A stretch of DNA of 64,000 nt from Flagellimonas algicola (lineage in GTDB: Bacteria > Bacteroidota > Bacteroidia > Flavobacteriales > Flavobacteriaceae): the NCBI RefSeq assembly GCF_005937185.1, contig NZ_VCNI01000002.1, positions 992,001-1,056,000 on the forward strand, read 5' to 3'. The notes under the pieces are model-generated. The model made no database searches. It was not told the DNA's origin and saw only the letters and a program-made list of their open reading frames with translations. Position 1 is the first letter of the stretch; each line of letters opens with the position of its first letter. The translations under genes were made by a program, and so were the position numbers. This document shows positions 24,984 through 33,279 of this stretch, piece after piece.

Positions 24984-25002
24984 CCATACAGTAATCTCTT
25001 TA

Positions 25003-25033
25003 AAATCCGTTTCATTAGAGACGGATTTTTATT
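25003..25033 (+). terminator. rho-independent terminator after the S9A peptidase gene
   Basis: Stem AAATCCGT with ACGGATTT, extended by weak inner pairs around ATTA, followed by TTATTTTC. Confidence 0.75.
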
Positions 25034-25042
25034 TTCAACCTT

Positions 25043-26053
25043 ATGCTCAGCGTTCAGATTGATGCTTTTTCCTATCAAAATGAAGCCACATTGAAGGACA
25101 TTTCCTTTGAAGTGGACAAGGGAGAGCATATGGCTTTAATCGGAGAAAGTGGCTCGGGGAAAAGTACTCTACTCAAAATCATATATGGGCTTTTGCATAT
25201 AGAAAACGGGCATGTACTTTGGGGCAACAAGCAAGCTTTGGGCCCCAATTTTAATCTTGTCCCAGGTGAGTCCTATATGAAGTATCTGGCCCAAGATTTT
25301 GATTTAATGCCGTTCACGACCGTGGCTGAGAATATTGGCCAACATTTATCGGTATTTGATAAGGAAAACCATACGGCACGCATACAGGAACTTTTACTGC
25401 TTATTGAACTTGAGGATTTTGCCAAGACCAAAGTCAAAAACCTTAGCGGCGGACAACAACAAAGAGTGGCACTGGCAAGGGTTTTGGCCCAAGAACCGGA
25501 ACTTTTATTGCTCGATGAACCTTTTGGACATATTGACAACTTTAAACGGAATTCGCTCCGAAGAAATCTTTTTCCCTATTTAAAGGAAAAGGGAATTACG
25601 GTACTTACGGCCAGCCACGACCCCAATGATGTTTTACCCTATGCAGACCGGACGATAGTGTTGGAAAACGGCAAAATTATTGCGAACCAAAAAACAAAAA
25701 AGTTATACCAAAACCCTCCAAACTATTACACGGCCTCATTATTTGGCGAGGTCAACGAAGTTCCTATCAGGATGCTAAAATCTTATGCTGCAATCGACAA
25801 ATCTGTTTTGGTTTACCCCCATGAATTCCAGGTGTCCGAGACCTCGGGGCTAAAGGTTGTTGTGACCAATTCCTTTTTTAAGGGAAGTCATTACCTTAAT
25901 GAATGTGAAGAAGCGCAGGGGATTGTATTGTACTTCAATTCTCAAAAGAAACTAAAACAAGGCGAAGCAGTTTTCCTTAACGTATCTTTGGAAACCATCA
26001 ATAGCAGACTCCAAGTTGAACAAGGAACAGATTCAGAAAGAACTTCAGTTTAA
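25043..26053 (+). CDS. ABC transporter ATP-binding protein, orphan
   Basis: A 336-residue protein: ABC ATPase domain with Walker A 'GESGSGKST' (about 36-44), Q-loop 'YLAQDFDLMP', signature 'LSGGQQQRVALARVLAQ' and Walker B 'LLLLDEPFG'. A C-terminal segment of about 110 residues after 'YADRTIVLENG' resembles the TOBE-like tail of importer ATPases of the PotA/FbpC/CysA group. No permease or binding protein is adjacent: the upstream gene is a peptidase and the downstream is arfB, whose start lies inside this gene's end. The partner permease must be elsewhere; substrate unknown. Confidence 0.82.
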   Translation: MLSVQIDAFSYQNEATLKDISFEVDKGEHMALIGESGSGKSTLLKIIYGLLHIENGHVLWGNKQALGPNFNLVPGESYMKYLAQDFDLMPFTTVAENIGQHLSVFDKENHTARIQELLLLIELEDFAKTKVKNLSGGQQQRVALARVLAQEPELLLLDEPFGHIDNFKRNSLRRNLFPYLKEKGITVLTASHDPNDVLPYADRTIVLENGKIIANQKTKKLYQNPPNYYTASLFGEVNEVPIRMLKSYAAIDKSVLVYPHEFQVSETSGLKVVVTNSFFKGSHYLNECEEAQGIVLYFNSQKKLKQGEAVFLNVSLETINSRLQVEQGTDSERTSV

Positions 26054-26420
26054 GGCTGTGAGAAGCAGTGGTGCCGGAGGACAGCACGTGAACAAGGTCT
26101 CTTCCAAAGTTGAACTTAGTTTTGACATTCACCAATCCTTGGGGCTATCAGACCAGGGAAAGGAAAGGCTATTATTAAAATTGGATTCCAGATTGACCAA
26201 GGAAGGAATCTTGAGATTGCAATGTGACGAAGCCAGAAGCCAACATCAAAACAGGAATCTCGTCACTAAACGCTTTTACGGTTTATTGCAAAGTGCGCTT
26301 AAGGAAAGAAAAAAACGAAAAGCTACAAAGCCTTCCAAATCTTCAGTGGAAAAAAGACTGAAATCCAAAAAAATAGCCGCGAACAAAAAAGTCAATCGGA
26401 AACCTCCAGAATTGGACTAG
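26016..26420 (+). CDS. arfB: alternative ribosome-rescue factor ArfB
   Basis: A 134-residue peptidyl-tRNA hydrolase-type release factor with the catalytic GGQ in 'VRSSGAGGQHVNKVSSKVELSFDI' and a long basic tail (Lys/Arg-rich from about 95) that inserts in the mRNA channel of stalled ribosomes. ArfB rescues ribosomes lacking a stop codon. Start appears to be TTG (MNKEQIQKELQFKAVRSS) within the last codons of the ABC ATPase gene, a 38-base overlap in another frame; no ATG follows that would keep GGQ. The overlap implies translation coupled to the ATPase gene. Confidence 0.85.
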   Translation: MNKEQIQKELQFKAVRSSGAGGQHVNKVSSKVELSFDIHQSLGLSDQGKERLLLKLDSRLTKEGILRLQCDEARSQHQNRNLVTKRFYGLLQSALKERKKRKATKPSKSSVEKRLKSKKIAANKKVNRKPPELD

Positions 26421-26435
26421 GACAAAACTGCAATC

Positions 26436-26888
26436 TTAAGTCAGTTCTAGGATTTTATGGTTCTTCCCATTAAATATGAAAGTGTCCCCAGCTTCTTTGC
26501 CCAACAACAATTTTGCGATAGGTGTGCTTGGCGAAATACAAAAGATGGGATTTCCGTTTTTTGGTTTAAAAGCTCCCGCAGAAATGGCAATGAAGTAGTG
26601 TGCAGTTGAGGTCTGCACCAGATTACCCAATCCAATTTTATGGGTTGAGCTAGTTAGGTCTACTAGATTTAAGACTTGGGCCATTTTTTCAATTTCCTGT
26701 AGCTGCTGTCCCAACTTTTCCTGTTCCAGCTGTACCATGGCCCGTCCTGTTTCATGCTTGTCTCCAGCACTGCTCTTGGTTTCTGAATTCAAGGATTCCT
26801 GCAGTGAAGCACTTCTTTTTTTGAGCACTTCCTTTTTATCACGCACATAGTCTTGGCAAAACTGCAACAATGCTTCTTTGATTTCCAT
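26436..26888 (-). CDS. GreA/GreB-like transcription elongation factor
   Basis: A 150-residue protein: an N-terminal coiled coil of about 70 residues ('FCQDYVRDKKEVLKKRSASLQESL') followed by a C-terminal domain like that of GreA/B ('KIGLGNLVQTSTAHYFIAISAGAF ... ISPSTPIAKLLLGKEAGDTFIF'). Members of this group bind RNA polymerase at the secondary channel; Bacteroidota versions are often mislabelled '3-oxoacyl-ACP synthase' in databases. The ATG of MEIKEALLQF is chosen: the longer frame would begin at a TTG inside the kinase stop. It is directly downstream of the histidine kinase and on the same strand. Confidence 0.75.
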   Translation of the reverse strand: MEIKEALLQFCQDYVRDKKEVLKKRSASLQESLNSETKSSAGDKHETGRAMVQLEQEKLGQQLQEIEKMAQVLNLVDLTSSTHKIGLGNLVQTSTAHYFIAISAGAFKPKNGNPIFCISPSTPIAKLLLGKEAGDTFIFNGKNHKILELT

Positions 26889-26895
26889 GGAGTTT

Positions 26896-28245
26896 TTAGG
26901 CAAAAGTTAATTTGAACACAGTCTCTTGATGGGGAATGGAATGTACTTTCAAACTTCCACCGTGCAGCTGCACTACCCTTCTGGAAAGACTTAGGCCAAT
27001 GCCAGTACCTTCGGTCTTGGTAGTAAAAAAGGGCACAAAAATCTCATCAATAAGATCAGCAGGAATCCCAGGCCCATTGTCCACAACTTGAATAATTTTG
27101 TTGCCATCACCATCTTCGCCGGCTAGTAATCGCACCGTTCCATTCTCTATTTCCTTTACAGACTGAAGTGCATTTTTGCTCAAATTGATGAGTACTTGTG
27201 AGATTTGCTTTTCATCAATAAAAAACTCCAAATTCACTGGGTCACAGCTAACCTGAAAATCGGTTTCTTGTCCCAGTTTGGAGGACATAAGTACATGAAT
27301 TTTCTCCAAGAGCTTACTTCCTTTAACAATGGCTTTATTCGGTTCGGGGACATTGAGCATACTCCTATAGGATTGTACAAAATCCATAAGACTGCTACCT
27401 TGTTCCTTAATGACTTCCAACCCTTTTAAGGTATTCTTGATCTGGGTTTGGTCCAAATCTTCCAACGCCACTTGCTTTCCCTGTTTGCTGTAATATTTGA
27501 TGATGGAGTCTGAAATTGAGGCAATGGGGGTAATGGTATTCATGATCTCATGGGTAAGTACTCTGATCAACCGTACCCAAGATTCGGTTTCCTTTTCATC
27601 CAACTCTTCATGAATATCCTGTACCACAACCAATAACAGTGATTGACCATCCAGCTCCAAAGGAGTCGACTTTAGCGCCAGTTGGTTTTGTTCCCGTTCA
27701 TTGGTCAGCTGGAACAAACGTCTTTCAAAAGGTTTGAAGGATCTAAAAACTTCGTACAATCCCTCATCAACCTGGGCCAATTGTTTGATGTGGTTCAAGG
27801 GGGAATAGTTCAGTAGTTTTTCCAAGGTGGGGTTGGAAAATAGGATATGTCCATTTTCATTAAAGGTCATGATTCCGATACTTGCTTGCTTTAGAATCTC
27901 CTGATAATACTGCTCCCGAATTTGTAGTTGCAAATGCACTTCTTGGATTAGCCCGTTGACCCGATTAAGGCTTTGGTTAAGTTCCTTGAATGACTTTATG
28001 GTAACCTTCTCCGGGAATCGGAGCGTGAAGTCCTCATTCCGGATAGCATCAAAAAAATAGGCGATTTTACGGTTGGTTCTATTGATGAACCGGATTAAGG
28101 CATGGACTTGGGCAATTATTAATATGGCGGTTAAACCCAAAGTAAAATACCAGCGGTTAACAATAGACCAGGCCAGAAGCAAAGCCGTTAGTGTAATCAA
28201 AATTACACTGAAAATAAGCTGCAAATAAAAATTCCGACTGGCCAT
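26896..28245 (-). CDS. sensor histidine kinase with short TM-hairpin sensor
   Basis: A 449-residue kinase. Two TM helices, about 8-28 and 33-53, are separated by only about 4 residues, so there is no extracytoplasmic sensor domain. A linker is followed by a PAS domain (about 105-220, 'ASIGIMTFNENGHILFSNPTLEKLL'), a HisKA region with 'VRVLTHEIMNTITPI' (phospho-His), and the ATPase domain (N box 'NLSKNALQSV', 'VDNGPGIPADL', 'TTKTEGTGIGLSLSRRVV'). Kinases with such hairpins ('intramembrane-sensing') often respond to partner transporters. It starts 3 bases after the response regulator stop, forming one operon divergent from the transporter genes. Confidence 0.9.
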   Translation of the reverse strand: MASRNFYLQLIFSVILITLTALLLAWSIVNRWYFTLGLTAILIIAQVHALIRFINRTNRKIAYFFDAIRNEDFTLRFPEKVTIKSFKELNQSLNRVNGLIQEVHLQLQIREQYYQEILKQASIGIMTFNENGHILFSNPTLEKLLNYSPLNHIKQLAQVDEGLYEVFRSFKPFERRLFQLTNEREQNQLALKSTPLELDGQSLLLVVVQDIHEELDEKETESWVRLIRVLTHEIMNTITPIASISDSIIKYYSKQGKQVALEDLDQTQIKNTLKGLEVIKEQGSSLMDFVQSYRSMLNVPEPNKAIVKGSKLLEKIHVLMSSKLGQETDFQVSCDPVNLEFFIDEKQISQVLINLSKNALQSVKEIENGTVRLLAGEDGDGNKIIQVVDNGPGIPADLIDEIFVPFFTTKTEGTGIGLSLSRRVVQLHGGSLKVHSIPHQETVFKLTFA

Positions 28246-28248
28246 TAC

Positions 28249-29610
28249 CTATTTCTTTTTTTTCATTTTGTTGTAGAGAGTCTGTCTGGATATCCCCAGC
28301 TGGTCGGCAGCAGCGCTATAGTTTCCGTCATGTTGTTCCAAGGCTTTAAAAATCATTTGCTGCTCCATTTCATCCAAAGTGGCCGGACCAGCATCAAAAG
28401 ACTGGGAGGGTTTGGAATGCAGCAAGAAATCCGTTGGCTTTAACACGTTTCCTTCGGAAAGAATTACTGCCCGTTCCATGGTGTGTTGAAGTTCCCTTAC
28501 ATTGCCGGGCCATGGATATTCTATTAGCTTTTCCTGAGCCAAATTGTTGATTCGCAATCCTTGTTTATCATATTTGCTGGCGAACTTTTTCAGGAAAAAA
28601 TCGGCCAAAATCAAAATATCCCCTTCCCGTTCCCGGAGCGGTGGAACTTCTATATTGATCGTATTGATTCTATAGAGCAAATCCTCTCTAAAGAGTCCAT
28701 CTGCAACCATCTGCGGTAAGTTACAATTAGTGGCGCTGATCAAACGAATGTCTACGGCAATGGATTTATTGGAGCCTACCCGAACCACAGATTTATTTTG
28801 AATGGCGGACAATAATTTGGCTTGCATTTGCAAGGATAGGTTGCCCATTTCATCCAAAAACAGAGTGCCTTGATGGGCGGCTTCAAACTTACCGGCACGG
28901 TCATCCTTGGCATCGGTAAATGCGCCCTTCATGTGTCCAAAAAGCTCACTTTCAAATAGATTTTCGGCAATAGAGCCCATGTCAACCCCGATGAAAAGCT
29001 CATCTTTTCTCACGGATAGGCGATGCAATTCCCGGGCAATGAGTTCTTTCCCCGTTCCATTTTCACCGGTTATTAAAACATTGACATCGGTCTTGGCTAC
29101 TTTCCGAACCAAGTTCAAAACGGAAGTCAACGCTTGGGAATTTCCTATAATGAAATTCTTATCCTCGTTAATGACCTGCTTTAGTTCATTTTCCTTTTTC
29201 TTGAGCTGATGAATTTCTTGTTTAGACTTTCTCAGTTCAAAAGCGGATTTAACCGTAGTCAACAAACGCTCATTGTTCCAAGGTTTCAATACAAAATCTG
29301 ACGCGCCTTGCTTTAAAGCCTTAACGGCTAGATCCACCGCTCCGTAGGCAGTCATCATGATTACAGAGGTGTGCGGGGATTTTTTCTTGATTTCATTCAA
29401 CCAATACAATCCTTCATTGCCCGTGTTGACCCCTGCCGAAAAATTCATGTCCAAGAGCACAATGTCTATTTGATCCATGTGGGAAAAGGAGGAAATTTGG
29501 TTGGGGTTAAAAAGTGTTTCCACACTTTTGTACTCAAATTGCAATAGAATTTCGAGGGCGCTCAACACGCTCTTGTTGTCGTCTATTACTAAGATTTTGG
29601 CATCCGTCAT
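28249..29610 (-). CDS. sigma54-dependent response regulator (NtrC family)
   Basis: A 453-residue activator: receiver domain (phospho-Asp54 in 'IVLLDMNF'), AAA+ sigma54-interaction domain with Walker A 'GENGTGKELIARELH', GAFTDA in place of the usual GAFTGA in 'GHMKGAFTDAKDDRAGKF', Walker B 'GTLFLDEMGNL', 'FREDLLYRIN' and 'YPWPGNVREL', and a Fis-type HTH at the end ('NYSAAADQLGISRQTLYNKMK'). It should drive sigma54 promoters from upstream enhancer sites. It is divergent from the transporter genes across an intergenic region bearing a sigma54-like promoter and paired dyads. Confidence 0.95.
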   Translation of the reverse strand: MTDAKILVIDDNKSVLSALEILLQFEYKSVETLFNPNQISSFSHMDQIDIVLLDMNFSAGVNTGNEGLYWLNEIKKKSPHTSVIMMTAYGAVDLAVKALKQGASDFVLKPWNNERLLTTVKSAFELRKSKQEIHQLKKKENELKQVINEDKNFIIGNSQALTSVLNLVRKVAKTDVNVLITGENGTGKELIARELHRLSVRKDELFIGVDMGSIAENLFESELFGHMKGAFTDAKDDRAGKFEAAHQGTLFLDEMGNLSLQMQAKLLSAIQNKSVVRVGSNKSIAVDIRLISATNCNLPQMVADGLFREDLLYRINTINIEVPPLREREGDILILADFFLKKFASKYDKQGLRINNLAQEKLIEYPWPGNVRELQHTMERAVILSEGNVLKPTDFLLHSKPSQSFDAGPATLDEMEQQMIFKALEQHDGNYSAAADQLGISRQTLYNKMKKKK

Positions 29611-29671
29611 GGAATATCTATTTCAACTTTGGATCTAAATCTACAAATTGACCCAGATAGTTTTGGAAAAG

Positions 29672-29688
29672 TGTAAAATAATTTGACA
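29672..29688. promoter_or_regulatory. dyad 1: predicted enhancer site for the NtrC-type regulator
   Basis: TGTAAAATAATTTGACA is a near-perfect 17-bp dyad (TGT-x-AAAT-x-ATTT-x-ACA). Its centre is 22 bases from that of dyad 2 and about 95 bases upstream of the -24 element. No other function is evident. Confidence 0.65.
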
Positions 29689-29693
29689 TTTTT

Positions 29694-29710
29694 TGTATAA
29701 ATATTTTACA
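29694..29710. promoter_or_regulatory. dyad 2: predicted enhancer site for the NtrC-type regulator
   Basis: TGTATAAATATTTTACA, with matching outer arms TGTA and TACA plus inner AA/TT pairs. Together with dyad 1 it is enclosed by a larger inverted repeat, GTGTAAAATA at 29671-29680 and TATTTTACAC at 29702-29711. The two sites fall on one face of the helix (two turns). Confidence 0.6.
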
Positions 29711-29772
29711 CTTTAGCGTGGTGATAGTTTAAGAACATCCTCTTATATGCTGAAATTCAACATGTTGAGTAT

Positions 29773-29790
29773 TTGGCATAGGAATAGCAA
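29773..29790 (+). promoter_or_regulatory. putative sigma54 (-24/-12) promoter of the transporter operon
   Basis: TTGGCATAGGAATAGCAA has GG and GC elements with exactly 10 bases between, as in the consensus TTGGCAC-N-TTGCA. A start about 12 bases further on would leave a short leader before the ATG at 29815. It lies between the divergent sigma54 regulator gene and the TolC-type gene. Confidence 0.6.
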
Positions 29791-29814
29791 CAAGTTTGGC
29801 ACAGTATATAAAAA

Positions 29815-31155
29815 ATGACCTTAAAACCTTATATTTTCTTCTTTGCCTTGATGATTTCAACGGCTGCCCTAAGTCAAAAAACATGGACGTTGGATGATTG
29901 TGTGGCATATGCCATTGCGCATAACCTTCAAGTGAAGAACACCTCCTATACAGAGGATTCCAATCAGGAAAGTTATCGGCAATCGGTTCGGAATCTTTTG
30001 CCCAGTGTTACGGGTTACTCGGATTATAGAATACAGTTTGGTAGATCCGAAGACCCGAACACCAACGATTTTGTCAACACCGAGTTTTTCAGAAACAATT
30101 ATTCGCTTGGAGCCAATTTAGATGTATTCAGAGGGTTTCAAAAAATCAACGCGATCAAAGCTTCCAAGTTTATCTATAAGGCGGCCCAAGAAGATGTGAC
30201 CCAGGAAAAGTTCTTATTGGCCTTTAGGGTGATGAGCGCCTTTTATGACATTAAATTTTTTGAAGGGGTTGTTGCCAATTCTTTGGAGCAACAGGAAATT
30301 TCCCAATCCAACTACGATTTGGTTCAAAAACAAGTGGAGTTGGGCATGATGGCCGGAGCCGACCTCTACGAAGCAGAATCTAATTTGCTCGGGGATAAAT
30401 TACTCGTGACCCAAAACCAAAACCTTTTGGCCAATGCCAAACTGGTGCTTTTTCAAGAGATGAACTATACGGAAAACGAGGAAATTACATTGCAAACCGC
30501 CATTGAATCGGTTGGTGATGCCAACCCAGAAAACGTGTCGTTGGATTCGCTCTACCAAACAGCCAGAGGTTTTGTTCCCTTGGTGAAATCCCAAGAGTTC
30601 AGACTTAAAGCAGCTAAAAAACAGTTGCAGTCCACAAGAGGAAACCTGTACCCGTCCCTTGCTTTCATTGCGGGTATTGGGACCAGTTATTTCGAGACCA
30701 ATGTGGACGCGGATGGCAACCTTATACCCTTTAGCACACAGATCAAGGACAACACCTCCAAGTTTATAGGAGCGGAGGTCAGCATACCCATAAGCTTGGG
30801 TTGGTCCAATCGCTCTCAGGTTAAGCAACAGAAGATTGCCTATTTGCAGGCCAAGAACAACTTGGAAATTCAGGAACAAGAGCTGTTTCAGTTGTTACAG
30901 CAATTGGTTCAGACGCAACGGGCGTTGGTGGCTGAATATGAGCAGAGCAATAAAAGAGTGCAGGCGCAGGAGCTTGCATTTACCATTGCTCAAAAAAGAT
31001 ATGAGAAAGGGCTAATCAATGCCCTGGATCTTTTCCAGGCCAAGAATTTGTATGGGGTTGCACAAAATGAAAATTTACAGGTAGGTTTACGATTGAAAAT
31101 AAACAAGAGCACGATAGATTTCTACAATGGACTACCAATTTTTAATATCAACTAA
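29815..31155 (+). CDS. TolC-type outer membrane efflux protein
   Basis: A 446-residue outer membrane factor with a signal peptide ('PYIFFFALMISTAALSQ') and two copies of the coiled-coil repeat of the OEP fold: 'WTLDDCVAYAIAHNLQVKNTSYTEDSN' and 'LYQTARGFVPLVKSQEFRLKAAKKQLQSTRGNLYPSLA', ending 'KRYEKGLINALDLFQAKNLYGVAQNENLQ', a conserved motif. TolC-type proteins form the trimeric exit duct of tripartite exporters. First gene of the long transporter series; the adaptor follows after 8 bases. Confidence 0.92.
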   Translation: MTLKPYIFFFALMISTAALSQKTWTLDDCVAYAIAHNLQVKNTSYTEDSNQESYRQSVRNLLPSVTGYSDYRIQFGRSEDPNTNDFVNTEFFRNNYSLGANLDVFRGFQKINAIKASKFIYKAAQEDVTQEKFLLAFRVMSAFYDIKFFEGVVANSLEQQEISQSNYDLVQKQVELGMMAGADLYEAESNLLGDKLLVTQNQNLLANAKLVLFQEMNYTENEEITLQTAIESVGDANPENVSLDSLYQTARGFVPLVKSQEFRLKAAKKQLQSTRGNLYPSLAFIAGIGTSYFETNVDADGNLIPFSTQIKDNTSKFIGAEVSIPISLGWSNRSQVKQQKIAYLQAKNNLEIQEQELFQLLQQLVQTQRALVAEYEQSNKRVQAQELAFTIAQKRYEKGLINALDLFQAKNLYGVAQNENLQVGLRLKINKSTIDFYNGLPIFNIN

Positions 31156-31163
31156 AAAATAAA

Positions 31164-32414
31164 ATGGATATACAACTCGAAAAAAAGAAAGGACTGCGTC
31201 CAAAACACTATGGCTACATTGCCCTAGGGCTATTGCTTTTGTTTGTGGGATGGAGGTTGCTTTTCTCCACTTCGGTATCAACCTATAGAACCCAAAAGGA
31301 ACGACTTTCCATTGCGCAGGTCAGTGAAGGTAAGTTTGACGACTTCATTACCATTAATGGCAATGTGGCGCCCATAGCTACCATTTATATGGATGCCTAC
31401 GAAGGAGGGAGGGTTGCCGAAAAACTGATTGAGGAAGGCACCATGGTAAAGAAAGGGGACATTATCCTCAAGTTGGAGAATATTGGCCTTTATGAACAGA
31501 TACTAGCCAGTGAAAGTAATTTGGCCCTGAAGCAGAACGACCTTCGTTCCACCAAACTCACCTTTGATTCAAGACAAGTTGAGGGGCGTCGAAATTTGGC
31601 CACAGCGGAGTACGACCTTCAACGGTTGAAGCGAAATTATGAGCAGAATGAAGCGCTCTTTAAAGATGAATTGATTTCCAAAGAGACGTACTTGTTGTCC
31701 AAAGAGAATTATGAGCTTTCCAAAAGACAATTTGATATTGTAAAGTTACAGACCGAGCAAGATGACGAGCTGCGTAAAACCTCTTTGACCAGTTTGGATG
31801 TGGACCTACAGCGTATGCGACAAACCTTGTCCATGGTCTATGAACGCTTGGATCACCTAAATGTACGCGCTCCCGCGGATGGTCAGTTGGGTTTTCTGGA
31901 TGCCGAAATAGGACAGAACATCTCTCAAGGACAACGTATAGGACAAGTTAACGTGCTTACGGATTTCAAAATCGAAGCTGAAATTGACGAGCATTATATT
32001 GATCGTGTAAAGCGGGAGTTGTCCGCCACCTTGGAACGCAATGGAAACGAATATGGGCTTAGAGTTCGCAAAGTTTATCCAGAGGTTAGAAATGGAAGGT
32101 TCCAAGTAGACTTGGTCTTCACTGGAGAAAAGCCAGAAACTATAAGAACGGGGCAAAGCTATAATATCCGATTGCAATTGGGAGCATCCAATGAGGCCTT
32201 GCTTTTACCCAAAGGAGGATTTTTCCAGAGTACCGGAGGACAGTGGGTGTTCGTGGTCAATGAAAATGAAAACGAAGCTTTAAAACGTAACATCAGAATA
32301 GGAAAACAAAACTCGAGATACTTTGAAGTGCTGGAAGGACTCCAACCAGGGGAACGGGTCATCACCTCCAACTATGACAGTTTTGGGACCGCAGAAAGAA
32401 TTGTATTAAAATAA
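31164..32414 (+). CDS. HlyD/MacA-type periplasmic adaptor (membrane fusion protein)
   Basis: A 416-residue adaptor: N-terminal TM about 18-35, then lipoyl half 'DAYEGGRVAEKLIEEGTMVKKGDIILKLEN', a long helical hairpin (about 110-210) and the second lipoyl half 'LNVRAPADGQLGFLDAEIGQNISQGQRIGQV', then a beta-barrel and the membrane-proximal domain 'GERVITSNYDSFGTAERIVLK'. MacA-type adaptors join an ABC permease to a TolC duct. It lies 8 bases downstream of the TolC gene and 72 bases before the ATPase gene. Confidence 0.92.
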   Translation: MDIQLEKKKGLRPKHYGYIALGLLLLFVGWRLLFSTSVSTYRTQKERLSIAQVSEGKFDDFITINGNVAPIATIYMDAYEGGRVAEKLIEEGTMVKKGDIILKLENIGLYEQILASESNLALKQNDLRSTKLTFDSRQVEGRRNLATAEYDLQRLKRNYEQNEALFKDELISKETYLLSKENYELSKRQFDIVKLQTEQDDELRKTSLTSLDVDLQRMRQTLSMVYERLDHLNVRAPADGQLGFLDAEIGQNISQGQRIGQVNVLTDFKIEAEIDEHYIDRVKRELSATLERNGNEYGLRVRKVYPEVRNGRFQVDLVFTGEKPETIRTGQSYNIRLQLGASNEALLLPKGGFFQSTGGQWVFVVNENENEALKRNIRIGKQNSRYFEVLEGLQPGERVITSNYDSFGTAERIVLK

Positions 32415-32486
32415 AATTGAAGTGTCACATCAAGCTAAAACCAGATGTCTTTACATACAGAAGTCAAATTAGATAACAATCAAAAA

Positions 32487-33182
32487 ATGATACAAATACA
32501 ACAACTTAAAAAGAGCTTTAGAACCGAAGAAGTGGAGACCCTGGCCCTAAATGGGGTAGACCTCAACGTTGCAGAAGGGGAATTCGTTGCCATTATGGGC
32601 CCTTCCGGATGCGGAAAATCAACTTTGCTCAACATCATTGGCATGTTGGACAACCCAACCGAAGGGAGCTATGAATTTGCCGGACATCAGGTAGGCGGAC
32701 TTAGGGAGAGCCAGCGCACCCAATTGCGTAAAGGGAACCTTGGTTTTGTTTTTCAAAGCTTTAACCTGATTGACGAGCTTACCGTCTATGAAAATGTGGA
32801 ACTACCACTCATCTATCTAAAGATGAACAAAAGCGAACGCAGGGAGAAGGTGAAAAAGGTTCTGGAGCGAATGAAAATTGCGCACCGTGAAAAACACTTT
32901 CCACAGCAACTCTCCGGTGGGCAGCAACAAAGAGTCGCTATTGCCCGTGCCGTTGTGACCAATCCAAAGTTGATCTTGGCGGATGAGCCCACGGGTAATT
33001 TGGACTCTAAAAACGGTATTGAGGTCATGAACCTGCTAACCGAATTGAACCAAGAAGGAACTACCATCGTCATGGTAACCCACTCTGACCGGGATTCGCA
33101 TTACGCCCATAGGATCATCAACCTCTTCGATGGGCAAATTGTTACCCAAAGTCAAAATAAACCCATGGGGGCAATGGCTTAG
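32487..33182 (+). CDS. ABC transporter ATP-binding protein (MacB/LolD type), ATPase 1
   Basis: A 231-residue ATPase of the LolD/MacB group: Walker A 'GPSGCGKST', Q-loop 'FVFQSFNLIDELTVYENVELPL', signature 'LSGGQQQRVAIARAVV', Walker B 'LILADEPTG' and an intact D-loop 'GNLDS' and H-loop 'MVTHSDR'. It should power one or several of the following permeases. The start MIQIQQLKK gives the family's usual start; an in-frame ATG 14 codons upstream is possible. The gap to the first permease (97 bases) holds a small hairpin at 33241-33258. Confidence 0.92.
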   Translation: MIQIQQLKKSFRTEEVETLALNGVDLNVAEGEFVAIMGPSGCGKSTLLNIIGMLDNPTEGSYEFAGHQVGGLRESQRTQLRKGNLGFVFQSFNLIDELTVYENVELPLIYLKMNKSERREKVKKVLERMKIAHREKHFPQQLSGGQQQRVAIARAVVTNPKLILADEPTGNLDSKNGIEVMNLLTELNQEGTTIVMVTHSDRDSHYAHRIINLFDGQIVTQSQNKPMGAMA

Positions 33183-33240
33183 AAACGAACCGAGTTTATT
33201 CATCAATCTATGCTGAACTTGATTCAGTATCAAAAATCAG

Positions 33241-33258
33241 CCTGTGTTAAACCACAGG
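33241..33258 (+). other. small hairpin between ATPase 1 and permease 1
   Basis: CCTGTG-TTAAAC-CACAGG, a 6-bp stem 22 bases before the permease 1 ATG. No T-run follows, so it is not a plain terminator; it might partly attenuate transcription or stabilise the message upstream of the permease row. Weak evidence. Confidence 0.35.
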
Positions 33259-33279
33259 AACAATCAAAAAACGAGAACC

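Noticed and set aside
26436..26888. 3-oxoacyl-ACP synthase for the Gre-like protein
   Set aside because: That label is common for this family in databases, but the protein has no condensing-enzyme residues and has a coiled coil plus GreA/B-like C-terminal domain.
29793..29812. TTTGGCACAGTATATAAAAA as a second sigma54 promoter
   Set aside because: It has a good TGGCAC half but no GC 10 bases after the GG, so only the -24 part matches; the element at 29773 has both.
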